A DNA stretch of 60,588 nucleotides, taken from positions 194,236 through 254,823 of the forward strand of contig PJLO01000002.1 of NCBI GenBank assembly GCA_003010405.1, written 5' to 3'. The notes under the pieces were generated by a model. That model was not told the DNA's origin and searched no databases. It saw nothing but the letters and a program-made list of their open reading frames with translations. This stretch comes from Acidobacteriota bacterium (GTDB taxonomy: Bacteria; Acidobacteriota; Terriglobia; Terriglobales; Acidobacteriaceae). The position numbers and the translations under genes were made by a program. Of the stretch, positions 28,475 to 35,991 are shown one piece after another (the first letter of the stretch is position 1; every line of letters starts with the position of its first letter).

Positions 28475-28501
28475 CCAAAAGATGGCGAACGTGGGGCACC
28501 C
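28465..28501. repeat. REP-like palindrome, copy 5 (hutU-hutI junction)
   Basis: CCCACGTTAGCC ... GGCGAACGTGGGGCACCC over AAAAGAT. Compared with the other copies one base of each arm changed together (T to G, A to C), keeping the stem paired, which suggests selection for structure. It spans the hutU stop codon. Confidence 0.8.
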
Positions 28502-28543
28502 ATATTTACGGGTGCATTTGAAGAAAGCAGAACGAGGCAAGCC

Positions 28544-29842
28544 ATGGCGAAAGCGAAACGAGCAGCGTTGGTCCGACAAGAGCCCGGGGTGCTGTTACAC
28601 CGCATTTCTCAACTGGTGACGATGAGCGGAGAGCCAGGGGCCAGGCGCGGACGGGAGATGTGCCACATTGGCCTCATAGAGGATGCGGCGGTGCTTATTC
28701 GAGACGGTAAGGTGGCTGCGGTGGGGAAGACCGCTGAGGTATTGCGGAGTCCATGGGTGAAAGAGCACCGCGCCGAGGTGATCGAACTGGATTGCCGTGG
28801 AAAGATTGTGCTGCCGGGTTTCGTGGATTCGCACACGCATCCGGTGTTTGTGGCTCCCCGGTTGATCGATTTTGAAAAACGCGTGGCCGGAGCAAGCTAC
28901 GAGGAGATTGCGGCGGCGGGGGGAGGGATTCGCTCCAGCATTGAAGGCGTGCGCAAATCTAGCGAGGGAAAATTGGCGGACCACGTTTTCTCTGCGCTAC
29001 GGCAGGCTCAGTCGCAGGGAACCACCACGATTGAGGCCAAGTCGGGTTATGGGTTGGATGCCGCATCGGAGATCAAGAGTCTGAAGGCGATTCGGCGGGC
29101 GGCACGCGAGTGGCAGGGAACCGTGGTGGCGACGTTTCTGGGCGCGCATGTGCCTCCACCGGAGTTCAAGCAAGAGCCGGATAAGTACGTGGAGGTGGTC
29201 TGTACGGAGATTCTGCCGGAGGTTGCGAAACAGAAACTCGCACACTTTGTGGATGTTTTCTGCGAGCGCGGAGCGTTTTCGCTGGAGCAGACGGAACGGA
29301 TTCTACGCGAGGCAGACCGGCACGGACTAGGGACACGGGTGCACGTGGGACAGTTGACGAATACTCCGCTGGCAACAATTCTTGCCCATCATCCGCTCTC
29401 GGTCGATCATCTGGACTGTCTAGAAAAAGCCGATGTGGCCGCGCTGGTAGCGGGCGAAACGGTAGCCACGCTGCTTCCCGGCGCGAACTATTTTCTGGCG
29501 ACGAAGAAGTATCCGCCCGCGCGCAAACTGATTGATGCTGGCGTGCCAGTGGCGCTGGCAACGGATTACAATCCGGGAACTTCGCCGACGATCAGTATGC
29601 CTTTGGTGCTGTCGCTGGCGTGCACGCAGATGCGGATGAGAGTGGAGGAGGCACTGACGGCGGCAACGATCAACGGCGCCGCTGCACTGGAACTGAGTGA
29701 CCGAAAGGGAAGCGTGGAGGTGGGCAAGGACGCCGATCTTGCGTTCTTTGAACTGGACGACTATCGGGAACTCCCATATTGGTTTGGCGGAAACCACTGT
29801 GCTGCCGTGATGACATCCGGGCGATTTGCCGACTTGTTCTGA
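28544..29842 (+). CDS. hutI: Imidazolonepropionase
   Basis: A 432-residue amidohydrolase-superfamily enzyme, third step of histidine degradation. Metal ligands sit in GFVDSHTHPVF, and EAKSGYGLD, VHVGQLTNT, SVDHLDC and ATDYNPGTSPT are family signatures. The start ATG follows ACGAGGCAAGCC. It lies 69 bp after hutU and is probably cotranscribed through the REP copy in the gap. Confidence 0.95.
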   Translation: MAKAKRAALVRQEPGVLLHRISQLVTMSGEPGARRGREMCHIGLIEDAAVLIRDGKVAAVGKTAEVLRSPWVKEHRAEVIELDCRGKIVLPGFVDSHTHPVFVAPRLIDFEKRVAGASYEEIAAAGGGIRSSIEGVRKSSEGKLADHVFSALRQAQSQGTTTIEAKSGYGLDAASEIKSLKAIRRAAREWQGTVVATFLGAHVPPPEFKQEPDKYVEVVCTEILPEVAKQKLAHFVDVFCERGAFSLEQTERILREADRHGLGTRVHVGQLTNTPLATILAHHPLSVDHLDCLEKADVAALVAGETVATLLPGANYFLATKKYPPARKLIDAGVPVALATDYNPGTSPTISMPLVLSLACTQMRMRVEEALTAATINGAAALELSDRKGSVEVGKDADLAFFELDDYRELPYWFGGNHCAAVMTSGRFADLF

Positions 29843-29974
29843 GAGTGCGGTAAATAGGTTATCCACAGTCGAGGTTTGCGAACGGGTTACGTGCTGTTAT
29901 AATCAGACTCGTTCCGAAGCTAAGTCGTGCTTCTCGAGCACCTTCCGTACGCACTGTTCCGGTGCATTCAGGAT

Positions 29975-30050
<76 letters not shown>

Positions 30051-30178
30051 CTTCCATCACAATCACTCGCGGTCTCCCGCAGCCGGTTTGCATCGCTCCA
30101 TAATAGTGCCAAGTAGGCATATTTTCCCAATAGAAAAGCCCCCGGCAGGAGGCTCATCGATGATGCGTTGCGTGTTGC

Positions 30179-30466
30179 TTATTTTGCGTGACGCCGCTGC
30201 TCATAGAACCCGGCTAGGTAGATAGCCGCCCCCAGCGCCGATGCAATCAAGAACACAATCCATGTGTTGTCAATGGCAGAATAAGCGTGCAGAGCGACCA
30301 AGAAGGAAACAAAAAATACCCCCATGCCGATTAATTGCTTATTCCTTCCAGGAACGTTTCTGACCGTGACTTCGTCTCTCCGTTCCGTCCCCGGAGCGGG
30401 AGCACCGCAGGACGCGCAAAAAAGATCCCCTTCTGAAAACTGTTTGCCACAGCTTGGACAAATCAT
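30179..30466 (-). CDS. Zinc-ribbon membrane protein
   Basis: A 95-residue protein with an N-terminal zinc ribbon (MICPSCGKQF ... LFCASCGAPAPG, two CxxC pairs) and two membrane helices (LIGMGVFFVSFLVALHAYSAI and WIVFLIASALGAAIYLAGF). Such proteins are common and mostly uncharacterised. ATG 30466 was chosen because it begins right at the zinc ribbon. Confidence 0.75.
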   Translation of the reverse strand: MICPSCGKQFSEGDLFCASCGAPAPGTERRDEVTVRNVPGRNKQLIGMGVFFVSFLVALHAYSAIDNTWIVFLIASALGAAIYLAGFYEQRRHAK

Positions 30467-30514
30467 TGTTATGCACCTGAAAAAATTCTCCACCTCGCGG
30501 AGCGCACTGTCAAG

Positions 30515-30967
30515 CTAACGCATCTGCCGACAGGAGGAGGCAAAGGCATCGAGCGGTGCAACCATCTGCTGCGGGGTGTACTCATCTTTCTCTTCCCGCT
30601 CTCTTCTCTCCAATGAAGCAAAGAAGTTCGACGCCTGTAATGGGTCTGTCTTGGGGGCTTGTTCAGAGAAGCAGCCCGACAAACGATGCTGAGAGCTTTG
30701 AGTTGGTGTGCAGCTAGCATCGCTGTTGCCAGATTCGGGAGCAGGACTCGATTCCGTTCCGGCGATTTTTGCGTTTGGCCTTGCAGTTTGGCTGCGACGT
30801 TTTCGCGCTGGAAGGGGTGGCGGTGCAAGTGGGGCAAAACTAGTGTAGTCGAGTTCACGGGGCTGCCTTACGTCGTAACGGCGCGAGTGTAGGTGAATGT
30901 TCGGACGAACGATAGAGAACGCCCACTCGATGAGAGCCCAGAACGGAACCGCTGCGATTAGGTTCAC
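30515..30967 (-). CDS. Putative membrane-anchored Pro/Ser-rich protein
   Basis: A 150-residue frame with a short N-terminal hydrophobic stretch (LIAAVPFWALIEWAFSIV) and a low-complexity proline- and serine-rich remainder. No domain. It lies upstream of the zinc-ribbon gene on the same strand. It may be a genuine poorly conserved protein or a chance frame. Confidence 0.4.
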   Translation of the reverse strand: MNLIAAVPFWALIEWAFSIVRPNIHLHSRRYDVRQPRELDYTSFAPLAPPPLPARKRRSQTARPNAKIAGTESSPAPESGNSDASCTPTQSSQHRLSGCFSEQAPKTDPLQASNFFASLERREREEKDEYTPQQMVAPLDAFASSCRQMR

Positions 30968-31127
30968 GACATAGTGCCCTTGGCAACTAGGTATTTTTTC
31001 TCATCATCATAGTCCGCGAGATTCAGCGATCCGCTTCGTTGCTGTCATGTTCGTTAGAAGCAGCTTTCAGTAGCCCCGCGGAAAGTCGGAAGTCTCTTCG
31101 AAACTCTATCGAGAAGGGAAAGAACCT

Positions 31128-31991
31128 ATGTCGCGAAAACTCACTCTCAATCTATTTGCGCTGTTGTGCCTCGCCCTCACGACTTCCGTCTTTGCGGCCG
31201 CCGCTGAGAAGGCCAAGAAGGTAGAGGTAAAGGGGATGATCAACGACAGGACGGGGGATATGCTGACGGTTAAGACCGACTCGGGAGACGTCACCGTAGT
31301 TCTCACCGACGACACCAAAACTAAAGACAATCGAGGGCTTATTGGGGCGCGAGAGCAAGAGATGGGGGATATCGTGCTCATTCCTGGCCTCAAAGTGGAT
31401 ATTGAAGGGACCAGAGACAATAAGGGCCAAGTGGTTGCCAAGAAGATCAACGTCGACGGAGACGATCTTGAAGCGTCGGAGATGATCCAGGCTGGGTTAA
31501 ATCCCACTGCACAGCAAGTGGCAGCTCAACATCAGGCAATCGCGTCGAATGAGCAGAGAATCGCTCAGCTTGAAGCAACCATTAAAGAGATGCAAGGGGC
31601 TCAGGATCGCTTTGCTCGCGGAGATGCATTCGACGTGAAGGGCCAGGCAACAGTTAACTTCGGCACCGGCAGCACAGCCCTTTCTCCGGCAGACCAGAAA
31701 CAACTCAAACAGCTTGCGCAAAACGCAAATAAACTTCCCAACTACCTCATCAAGGTCACGGGCTATGCCGACTCGAGTGGTGATGCCGCGATGAATACGA
31801 AACTCAGTGAGGATCGAGCGAAAGCGGTTGTAGCTTACCTTGTCCAGCAGTGTAGCGTGCCGGTGCGGCGCGTCGTGGCACCTGGCGCGATGGGTGAATA
31901 TGGGGCGACTGGCTCGAACGAGACAGAAGCAGGACGTGCCGAAAACCGACGCGTTGAAGTTGCGGTCCTGTACCCAAAGCAAGGCAAATGA
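31128..31991 (+). CDS. OmpA-family protein with N-terminal beta domain
   Basis: A 287-residue exported protein: signal peptide (MSRKLTLNLFALLCLALTTSVFA), a beta-rich domain resembling DUF5666 (KVEVKGMINDRTGDMLTVKT), a coiled coil (approx. 125-165, QHQAIASNEQRIAQLEAT), and a C-terminal OmpA-like peptidoglycan-binding domain (VNFGTGSTALSPADQKQLKQLA, VTGYADSSGD, LSEDRAKAVVAYLV, ENRRVEV). It probably ties the outer membrane or a periplasmic complex to peptidoglycan. It is the last clearly chromosomal gene before the island remnants. Confidence 0.85.
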   Translation: MSRKLTLNLFALLCLALTTSVFAAAAEKAKKVEVKGMINDRTGDMLTVKTDSGDVTVVLTDDTKTKDNRGLIGAREQEMGDIVLIPGLKVDIEGTRDNKGQVVAKKINVDGDDLEASEMIQAGLNPTAQQVAAQHQAIASNEQRIAQLEATIKEMQGAQDRFARGDAFDVKGQATVNFGTGSTALSPADQKQLKQLAQNANKLPNYLIKVTGYADSSGDAAMNTKLSEDRAKAVVAYLVQQCSVPVRRVVAPGAMGEYGATGSNETEAGRAENRRVEVAVLYPKQGK

Positions 31992-32038
31992 TTTCAAGAG
32001 CTTTTTTCGAGCCAGACTGTTCTCCACGGACGATAGAG

Positions 32039-32066
32039 GGCAGCGCGAAAACCAGCGCTGCCTTCT
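32039..32066 (+). terminator. Candidate terminator after the OmpA gene
   Basis: GGCAGCGC (32039-32046) pairs with GCGCTGCC (32055-32062) over GAAAACCA, followed by a weak TTCT. The stem is strong but the T-tract is poor. Integrase-related sequence starts within 20 bp. Confidence 0.5.
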
Positions 32067-32070
32067 ATAG

Positions 32071-32343
32071 GCATGCCTAAAGAAGGCAGCCTTTCAGGTC
32101 ATCCGACGCAGCATCGCTACGTTGGCGCAGCGGAAGGGGACGGTCAAAGATGTTCAGGGATTGCTCCGGCATTCGCGCACGGCTACTACGACCGATGTGT
32201 ACATGCAGGAGCTGCCGGAAGGCGTCGCTGCGACGGTGAATGCAATCAACCGCGAGCTCAGAAAGACGCCCAAGAAGGCGCAGCAGACAAAAACTTTCCA
32301 AGAATTTGCTACCAGATGCTACCAAATCCGAAACTATGAATGA
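32071..32343 (+). pseudogene. Tyrosine integrase, C-terminal remnant (element A)
   Basis: The open frame following a TAG at 32068 reads AAFQVIRRSIATLAQRK, then KDVQGLLRHSRTATTTDVYMQ, closely matching the C-terminus of the integrase of element B (FQVIRRTIATL, KDIQGMMRHSRLATTMEVYMQ). The catalytic Arg, His-Ser and Tyr of the last boxes are present but everything N-terminal is gone. It ends 35 bp before the first tRNA-Ala fragment, as the integrase of element B does before the second. I read it as the sole remnant of the oldest element. Confidence 0.85.
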
Positions 32344-32377
32344 TGATAGCGCTCGCAAATAAGTTTTTAAGGGAGTC

Positions 32378-32428
32378 ATTGGTGGACCTGGTCGGGATCG
32401 AACCGACGACCTCTTCCATGCCATGGAG
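32378..32428 (-). other. Attachment site: 3' half of tRNA-Ala(GGC), left copy
   Basis: A 51-bp sequence identical to 50180-50230. On the minus strand it reads as the anticodon loop (ATGGCAT, anticodon GGC), the 3' anticodon strand GGAAG, a full T arm (GTCGGTTCGATCCCGAC), acceptor strand CAGGTCC and ACCA. The U at position 70 fits the G3-U70 pair that specifies alanine. The 5' half is missing and the sequence beyond differs between copies, so this is a fragment left by integration, not a working tRNA. Confidence 0.88.
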
Positions 32429-32467
32429 CGCCTCGAATTCTAAGTTATAGACGGCACAGTACTTACG

Positions 32468-32528
32468 AACCGGCATAACCGGCAAAAACGGTCCAATCGG
32501 CCCTATTTGCGGGCAAAATGCGGGCAAA
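32468..32528. promoter_or_regulatory. Candidate integrase arm-type sites, left end of element B
   Basis: Two spaced ACCGGCA repeats (32468-32491) are followed by two TGCGGGCAAA decamers (32506-32528). The same ACCGGCA pair and spacing occur at 50270-50293, and the identical TGCGGGCAAA pair occurs at the 3' end of this element's integrase gene (50123-50145). Confidence 0.65.
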
Positions 32529-32689
32529 AATTCATCAGGTGGCCAAGGGGCTGGTCGTGTGGAATCAGCCCGATTTCCCGCATTTCATGTCAGGCCAGAG
32601 CTACAGCGAAAACGATGCGTCATTCGCTCGGCTCGATTGAAGTTTCGCGATCTGTCAGAAACTGGTATATACTTCTGACAGAGGATTAC

Positions 32690-33286
32690 ATGAAGCGGCT
32701 CACCGAATCCATACTCGAAGAAGCTGCCAAGTTCCCCGAAGGCACACCACTGACAGCCAAAATGTGGCTCCACCTTGGGAACCGGGCGGCTCTCGACCAG
32801 GCGCTTTCCCGGCTGGTGCGTCGCGGCAAGCTATTGCGCGCCGGGAGGGGGGTGTATGTCGCTCCCGTTGCCAGCCGTTTTGGAAGCCGCGCTCCTGCCG
32901 CGCAGAAGGTAGTCGAAGAGCTATCCCAGCGGCGAGGCGAAACGATTGTGCCTTCTGGAGCAAGCGCGGCCAATGCCCTTGGTTTGACAACGCAAGTGCC
33001 AACTCGCGCGGTCTATCTCACGTCGGGGCGAAGCCGCAAGATCACCCTGGGCAAACAGATCGTTTATCTGCAGCACGCGCCGGCATGGCAGCTCACGCTC
33101 GCCAAAGAACCTGCTGGTGAGATCGTTCGCGCTCTCGCCTGGGCCGGCCCCGAGAAGGTCGGCATGGCGCTGAAGGAGATCGAGGCCAGAGTGCCGCAAT
33201 CAGAGTTCCAGCGAATCTCACAGCAAATCTCTCTGCTGCCGCTGTGGATGGCGAGCGCTTTAAGCCAGAGGACACAATATGCCTGA
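32690..33286 (+). CDS. AbiEi-like antitoxin / DUF6088 family protein
   Basis: A 198-residue protein with an N-terminal winged-helix region (RAALDQALSRLVRRGKLLRAGRGVYV) and the C-terminal part found in DUF6088/AbiEi-type proteins (VPSGASAANALGLTTQVPTRAVYLTSGRSRKITLG). In type IV toxin-antitoxin pairs such proteins repress their own operon and counter the nucleotidyltransferase toxin. ATG 32690 follows AGAGGATTAC; the frame is open further upstream but that part is element-end DNA. It overlaps the toxin gene by eight bases. Confidence 0.82.
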   Translation: MKRLTESILEEAAKFPEGTPLTAKMWLHLGNRAALDQALSRLVRRGKLLRAGRGVYVAPVASRFGSRAPAAQKVVEELSQRRGETIVPSGASAANALGLTTQVPTRAVYLTSGRSRKITLGKQIVYLQHAPAWQLTLAKEPAGEIVRALAWAGPEKVGMALKEIEARVPQSEFQRISQQISLLPLWMASALSQRTQYA

Positions 33287-34331
33287 GAGCTACTTTCACC
33301 TGAGCGCCCAAGAGCAGGAGGAAGCTCTCCAGGTAGCCGCATCAGCCTCGGGCCGTCCGCCTCATCTTTTGGAAAAAGACATTTGGGTCGTTTGGGCGCT
33401 GTCGGTACTCTTCGAGTCTCCCCTCGGCTCCCATCTCACGTTCAAAGGCGGTACGGCTCTTTCCAAGGCATACCGGGTTATCCGGCGATTCTCTGAGGAT
33501 GTTGATCTTACATACGACATTCGCGCACTTGCCCCTCAACTTGTCGGAGATCGCCAAGCAGGATTGGACGTGATTCCTCCCAGCCGGAGCCAAGAGAAGA
33601 AGTGGACCGACACCATCCGCAAAGAACTTCTTCCGGCGTGGATTCGCGATCAGGCACACCCGATCATTCAAAAAGGACTTGAAGAACTCGGAGCAGCAAC
33701 GTGCCGCTTTACCAGCGAGTGCATTTTTATCGACTACAAGCCAGTAGTCGCGGCATCCAGCTACGCTCTGCCAAGGGTCATGCTTGAATTCGGTGCTCGC
33801 TCGACCGGAGAACCAGCCAAAGTGCTTGAGGTCCGTTGCGACATCGAGGAACACATTTCAGAGGTTGCATTCCCTGTAGCCACACCGCGAGTCATGGAAC
33901 TGGCCCGCATATTCTGGGAAAAAGCCACTGCCATCCATGTGTACTGCGCCCAGGGCGGAACTGGGAGCCATGACCGATTCTCTCGGCACCTGCATGACCT
34001 CATGCGGCTCGAACAAACCGGATTCGTCGACCAAGCTGTTCACGCAAGGGCCATTGCGGCAGCAGTTGCTCTTCACAAGAGTGCATTCTTTATCGAGAAG
34101 GACGCAGCCGGGAATCGAATCGACTATACCTCTGCCGTTCGCGGCGCGCTGCGTCTTGTGCCGGAAGGACAAGCGAGAGAAGCACTACGAGTTGATTATC
34201 AGCGGATGGTGGATGATGGGCTTTTGATGGACGATGCCGTGTCTTTCGACCACCTGATTGAAGTGTGCAGGAAAATACAGACGAACGCCAACGGAGTTCA
34301 TCCTCCCGAAGGCATTCAACGTGGTTCATAA
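33279..34331 (+). CDS. AbiEii-family nucleotidyltransferase toxin
   Basis: A 350-residue protein with the AbiEii/AbiGii signature: FKGGTALSKAY (GS-type motif) and RFSEDVDLTYD (catalytic D-x-D). The helical C-terminal part contains DRFSRHLHDLMRL. AbiEii proteins are GTP-binding nucleotidyltransferases that stop growth and abort phage infection. The gene overlaps the antitoxin gene, as in known AbiE operons. This pair differs clearly from the second pair at 51748-53531. Confidence 0.85.
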   Translation: MPESYFHLSAQEQEEALQVAASASGRPPHLLEKDIWVVWALSVLFESPLGSHLTFKGGTALSKAYRVIRRFSEDVDLTYDIRALAPQLVGDRQAGLDVIPPSRSQEKKWTDTIRKELLPAWIRDQAHPIIQKGLEELGAATCRFTSECIFIDYKPVVAASSYALPRVMLEFGARSTGEPAKVLEVRCDIEEHISEVAFPVATPRVMELARIFWEKATAIHVYCAQGGTGSHDRFSRHLHDLMRLEQTGFVDQAVHARAIAAAVALHKSAFFIEKDAAGNRIDYTSAVRGALRLVPEGQAREALRVDYQRMVDDGLLMDDAVSFDHLIEVCRKIQTNANGVHPPEGIQRGS

Positions 34332-34336
34332 GGCGA

Positions 34337-34585
34337 CATCGCATTGCGTTGTATTTGCGACGACGAAGATTGCATGAGAATGTCGCTGAATGTTCCGGGG
34401 CGCTCTGTCGCCATGGCCTTCACTTCGGCGCGAGCTTCGGCTTCGACGCCGAGTGCACTTGCGGCGGCCAGGAAATGTCTGCACGCATCCACTACGTCCG
34501 AGCCGCGTTAGTTCGTAACCGTATCCCTCGACGATTCGTCGCACGTCGAGGCGATCCGTGAACCTTGGGTTGAACTACTTCTGGG
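34337..34585 (-). pseudogene. Frameshifted gene remnant, unidentified
   Basis: On the minus strand two overlapping frames both look protein-like: upstream RLDVRRIVEGYGYELTRLGRS, then after a shift near 34490 VDACRHFLAAASALGVEAEA ... MATERPGTFSDILMQ. The change of frame suggests a decayed gene of about 80 codons. No family is recognised. Confidence 0.35.
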
Positions 34586-34709
34586 TTTAAGAGCAGCGAT
34601 AAAACTTGGCTCCGGTCGCTTTCTGGACACTCGGGCAGATGAACGTTCAATCAGCACATACCTGAAGTCATAGTTATTACGGCGTAATAGAATAATTCAG
34701 CAGACATTC

Positions 34710-34898
34710 TCATTCCTGTTCCGGGGTATACCAATGAACGTGTTCCTGCCCCCAGTTTACGGCATTCAAGAATTGACGTCCGAGAACAATCTCATTCGGC
34801 AGATTGCCGTACCAGCAACACCAAGAGACGGTCAGTTGGCGAACTTTACTGGAGGTCGAGTACAGGGACACGTACTCGTCTCCGACGGTTTTCCGGAA
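34710..34898 (-). pseudogene. Possible retropepsin-like protease C-terminal scrap
   Basis: Continuing the primase frame past its TAG, 62 codons are open and include GNLPNEIVLGRQFLNAV, which resembles the (L/I)LGRDFLN ending of retropepsin-like aspartic proteases. There is no start codon. It may be chance; a plus-strand ATG frame (34734) covers the same bases. Both are doubtful. Confidence 0.25.
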
Positions 34899-35829
34899 CT
34901 ATTGATCGTTCCGGCTCGGACGCGGATTGGCGGATACATAGACATTCGCGCCGTTGTCGTTCTCGTAGGTCAGCCACGCCATGTAGCGCGGTGCGAGAAC
35001 TTGTTCGAGCACGACGATTCGCTGCTGTGGCCGGGACGCATCTCCCCGGCGAAGCAGGAGGGCAATCGTCTCGCATGGAGCGAAGCATTTGGTGAGGAAG
35101 TTTGCGGCGATCTGGTTCATGTCTGACCTCGTTCGGAAGCGTGATTCCACGGGCGTTTGCAAGCGAGTAAATGCGCGACTGGTCGCTGACCTGCTTCGGG
35201 TTCAAATAGTAGGTAATGCTTAGCAGCCAATGCTCCGTTCGCGGCTCATGGGAATTCTGCGCGGAGTAGAAGCGATCCAGCGTCATCAAGGCCGTTCCAC
35301 GGGCGATGCGCACGCCCTGGAGCATCTCTTCCGACATCGAAGTGATGGTCACGTTCTGGACCTGCACATCGCTCGATTCAATCTGGCCCGCTGTGACCTG
35401 GGAGACGAGGTGATTTCCGTTGTCGTCGGCCATTAACTTCGAGGCGAGAGCCTGCGAGAGGAAGTAGTAGTTGAGCGGATATTTCTTGGCGATCACGTCC
35501 CGGCTGATCGTGTAGCGGTAATTGGCCCAGTCGGTCAGATAGGTGCGGACTTCGCCCTCGCGCGGGCTGTAGTTCAGGTCGCTATACTGAATCGCCTGCG
35601 CCCGGCCCATCTCGTCGATACGGATGTAACGATTGGCAATCGGGCGGCGCGCCAAGGAAAGGTTCATGCCGAGCGAGGCAAGCAAGACAACCGCGCCACA
35701 TGCGAAGGTGAAGCGGTATGCTTTCCGTTCGGCGTAGTGCGAGGCATAGACCTCGTTGCCGATGCGGTCAACGAGCAAGGATTGCTCCGGCGACAGAGGG
35801 GCTTCAATGGGTGCTGTGCGTGTGGACAT
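34846..35829 (-). CDS. virB8: VirB8/TrbF-like T4SS inner-membrane protein with altered C-terminus
   Basis: A cytoplasmic head, one membrane helix (FTFACGAVVLLASLGMNLSL) and a periplasmic NTF2-like domain ending around SITYYLNPKQVSDQSRIY, about 235 residues, match VirB8/TrbF scaffold proteins of conjugation channels. Beyond that the frame runs on for about 90 residues in Arg-rich, non-protein-like sequence that is the primase fragment read in the wrong frame. A junction has therefore removed the natural stop. ATG 35829 was preferred over 35838. The start overlaps the 61-aa gene upstream. Confidence 0.75.
   Translation of the reverse strand: MSTRTAPIEAPLSPEQSLLVDRIGNEVYASHYAERKAYRFTFACGAVVLLASLGMNLSLARRPIANRYIRIDEMGRAQAIQYSDLNYSPREGEVRTYLTDWANYRYTISRDVIAKKYPLNYYFLSQALASKLMADDNGNHLVSQVTAGQIESSDVQVQNVTITSMSEEMLQGVRIARGTALMTLDRFYSAQNSHEPRTEHWLLSITYYLNPKQVSDQSRIYSLANARGITLPNEVRHEPDRRKLPHQMLRSMRDDCPPASPGRCVPATAANRRARTSSRTALHGVADLRERQRRECLCIRQSASEPERSIVPENRRRRVRVPVLDLQ
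34899..35120 (-). pseudogene. RepB-like DNA primase, N-terminal fragment
   Basis: A 73-residue fragment starting MNQIAANFLTKCFAPCETIALLLRR and continuing QQRIVVLEQVLAPRYMAWLTYENDNGANVYVSANP, the characteristic start of RepB-primase-domain proteins carried by acidobacterial and proteobacterial elements. It stops at TAG after NPRPSRNDQ, before the metal-binding catalytic core. Hence it is a truncated, non-functional copy. It overlaps the 3' end of the virB8 frame. Confidence 0.6.
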
Positions 35830-35989
35830 GGGGCGCATGTGTCCTTTCTTCTAGCGTGAGAAACAGGTTCGCGGTGTAAACCAAAACCACAAGGGTGAGG
35901 CCAACGAAAAACACCGCGAGCGCGATCCGAATCGGTCTCGAAATGCCAAGCCGGCGAAGAGTCAGAAAGCTGAAAAGGAAGGTCCACAT
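35804..35989 (-). CDS. Small T4SS-cluster membrane protein, 61 aa
   Basis: Starts MWTFLFSFLTLRRLGISRP, has one membrane helix (IRIALAVFFVGLTLVVLVYTANLF) and a His-rich tail (HAPHVHTHSTH). ATG 35989 is 3 bp after the virB6 stop and the end overlaps virB8, so it belongs to the T4SS transcription unit. No named family. Confidence 0.65.
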   Translation of the reverse strand: MWTFLFSFLTLRRLGISRPIRIALAVFFVGLTLVVLVYTANLFLTLEERTHAPHVHTHSTH

Positions 35990-35991
35990 AC

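Noticed and set aside
29859..29867. Perfect DnaA box (TTATCCACA) after hutI, possible origin
   Set aside because: Only one copy, no AT-rich unwinding region, no dnaA/dnaN nearby.
32378..32428. A functional tRNA-Ala gene on the minus strand
   Set aside because: The 5' half (acceptor, D arm, 5' anticodon strand) is missing at both copies.
32507..32689. Upstream extension of the DUF6088-like gene
   Set aside because: This stretch is the conserved element end with arm repeats; ATG 32690 has its own ribosome-binding site.
34734..35126. Plus-strand 130-codon frame at the T4SS left end
   Set aside because: Its second half is antisense to virB8 and the primase fragment. The first 50 codons look fair but lack a ribosome-binding site or homology.
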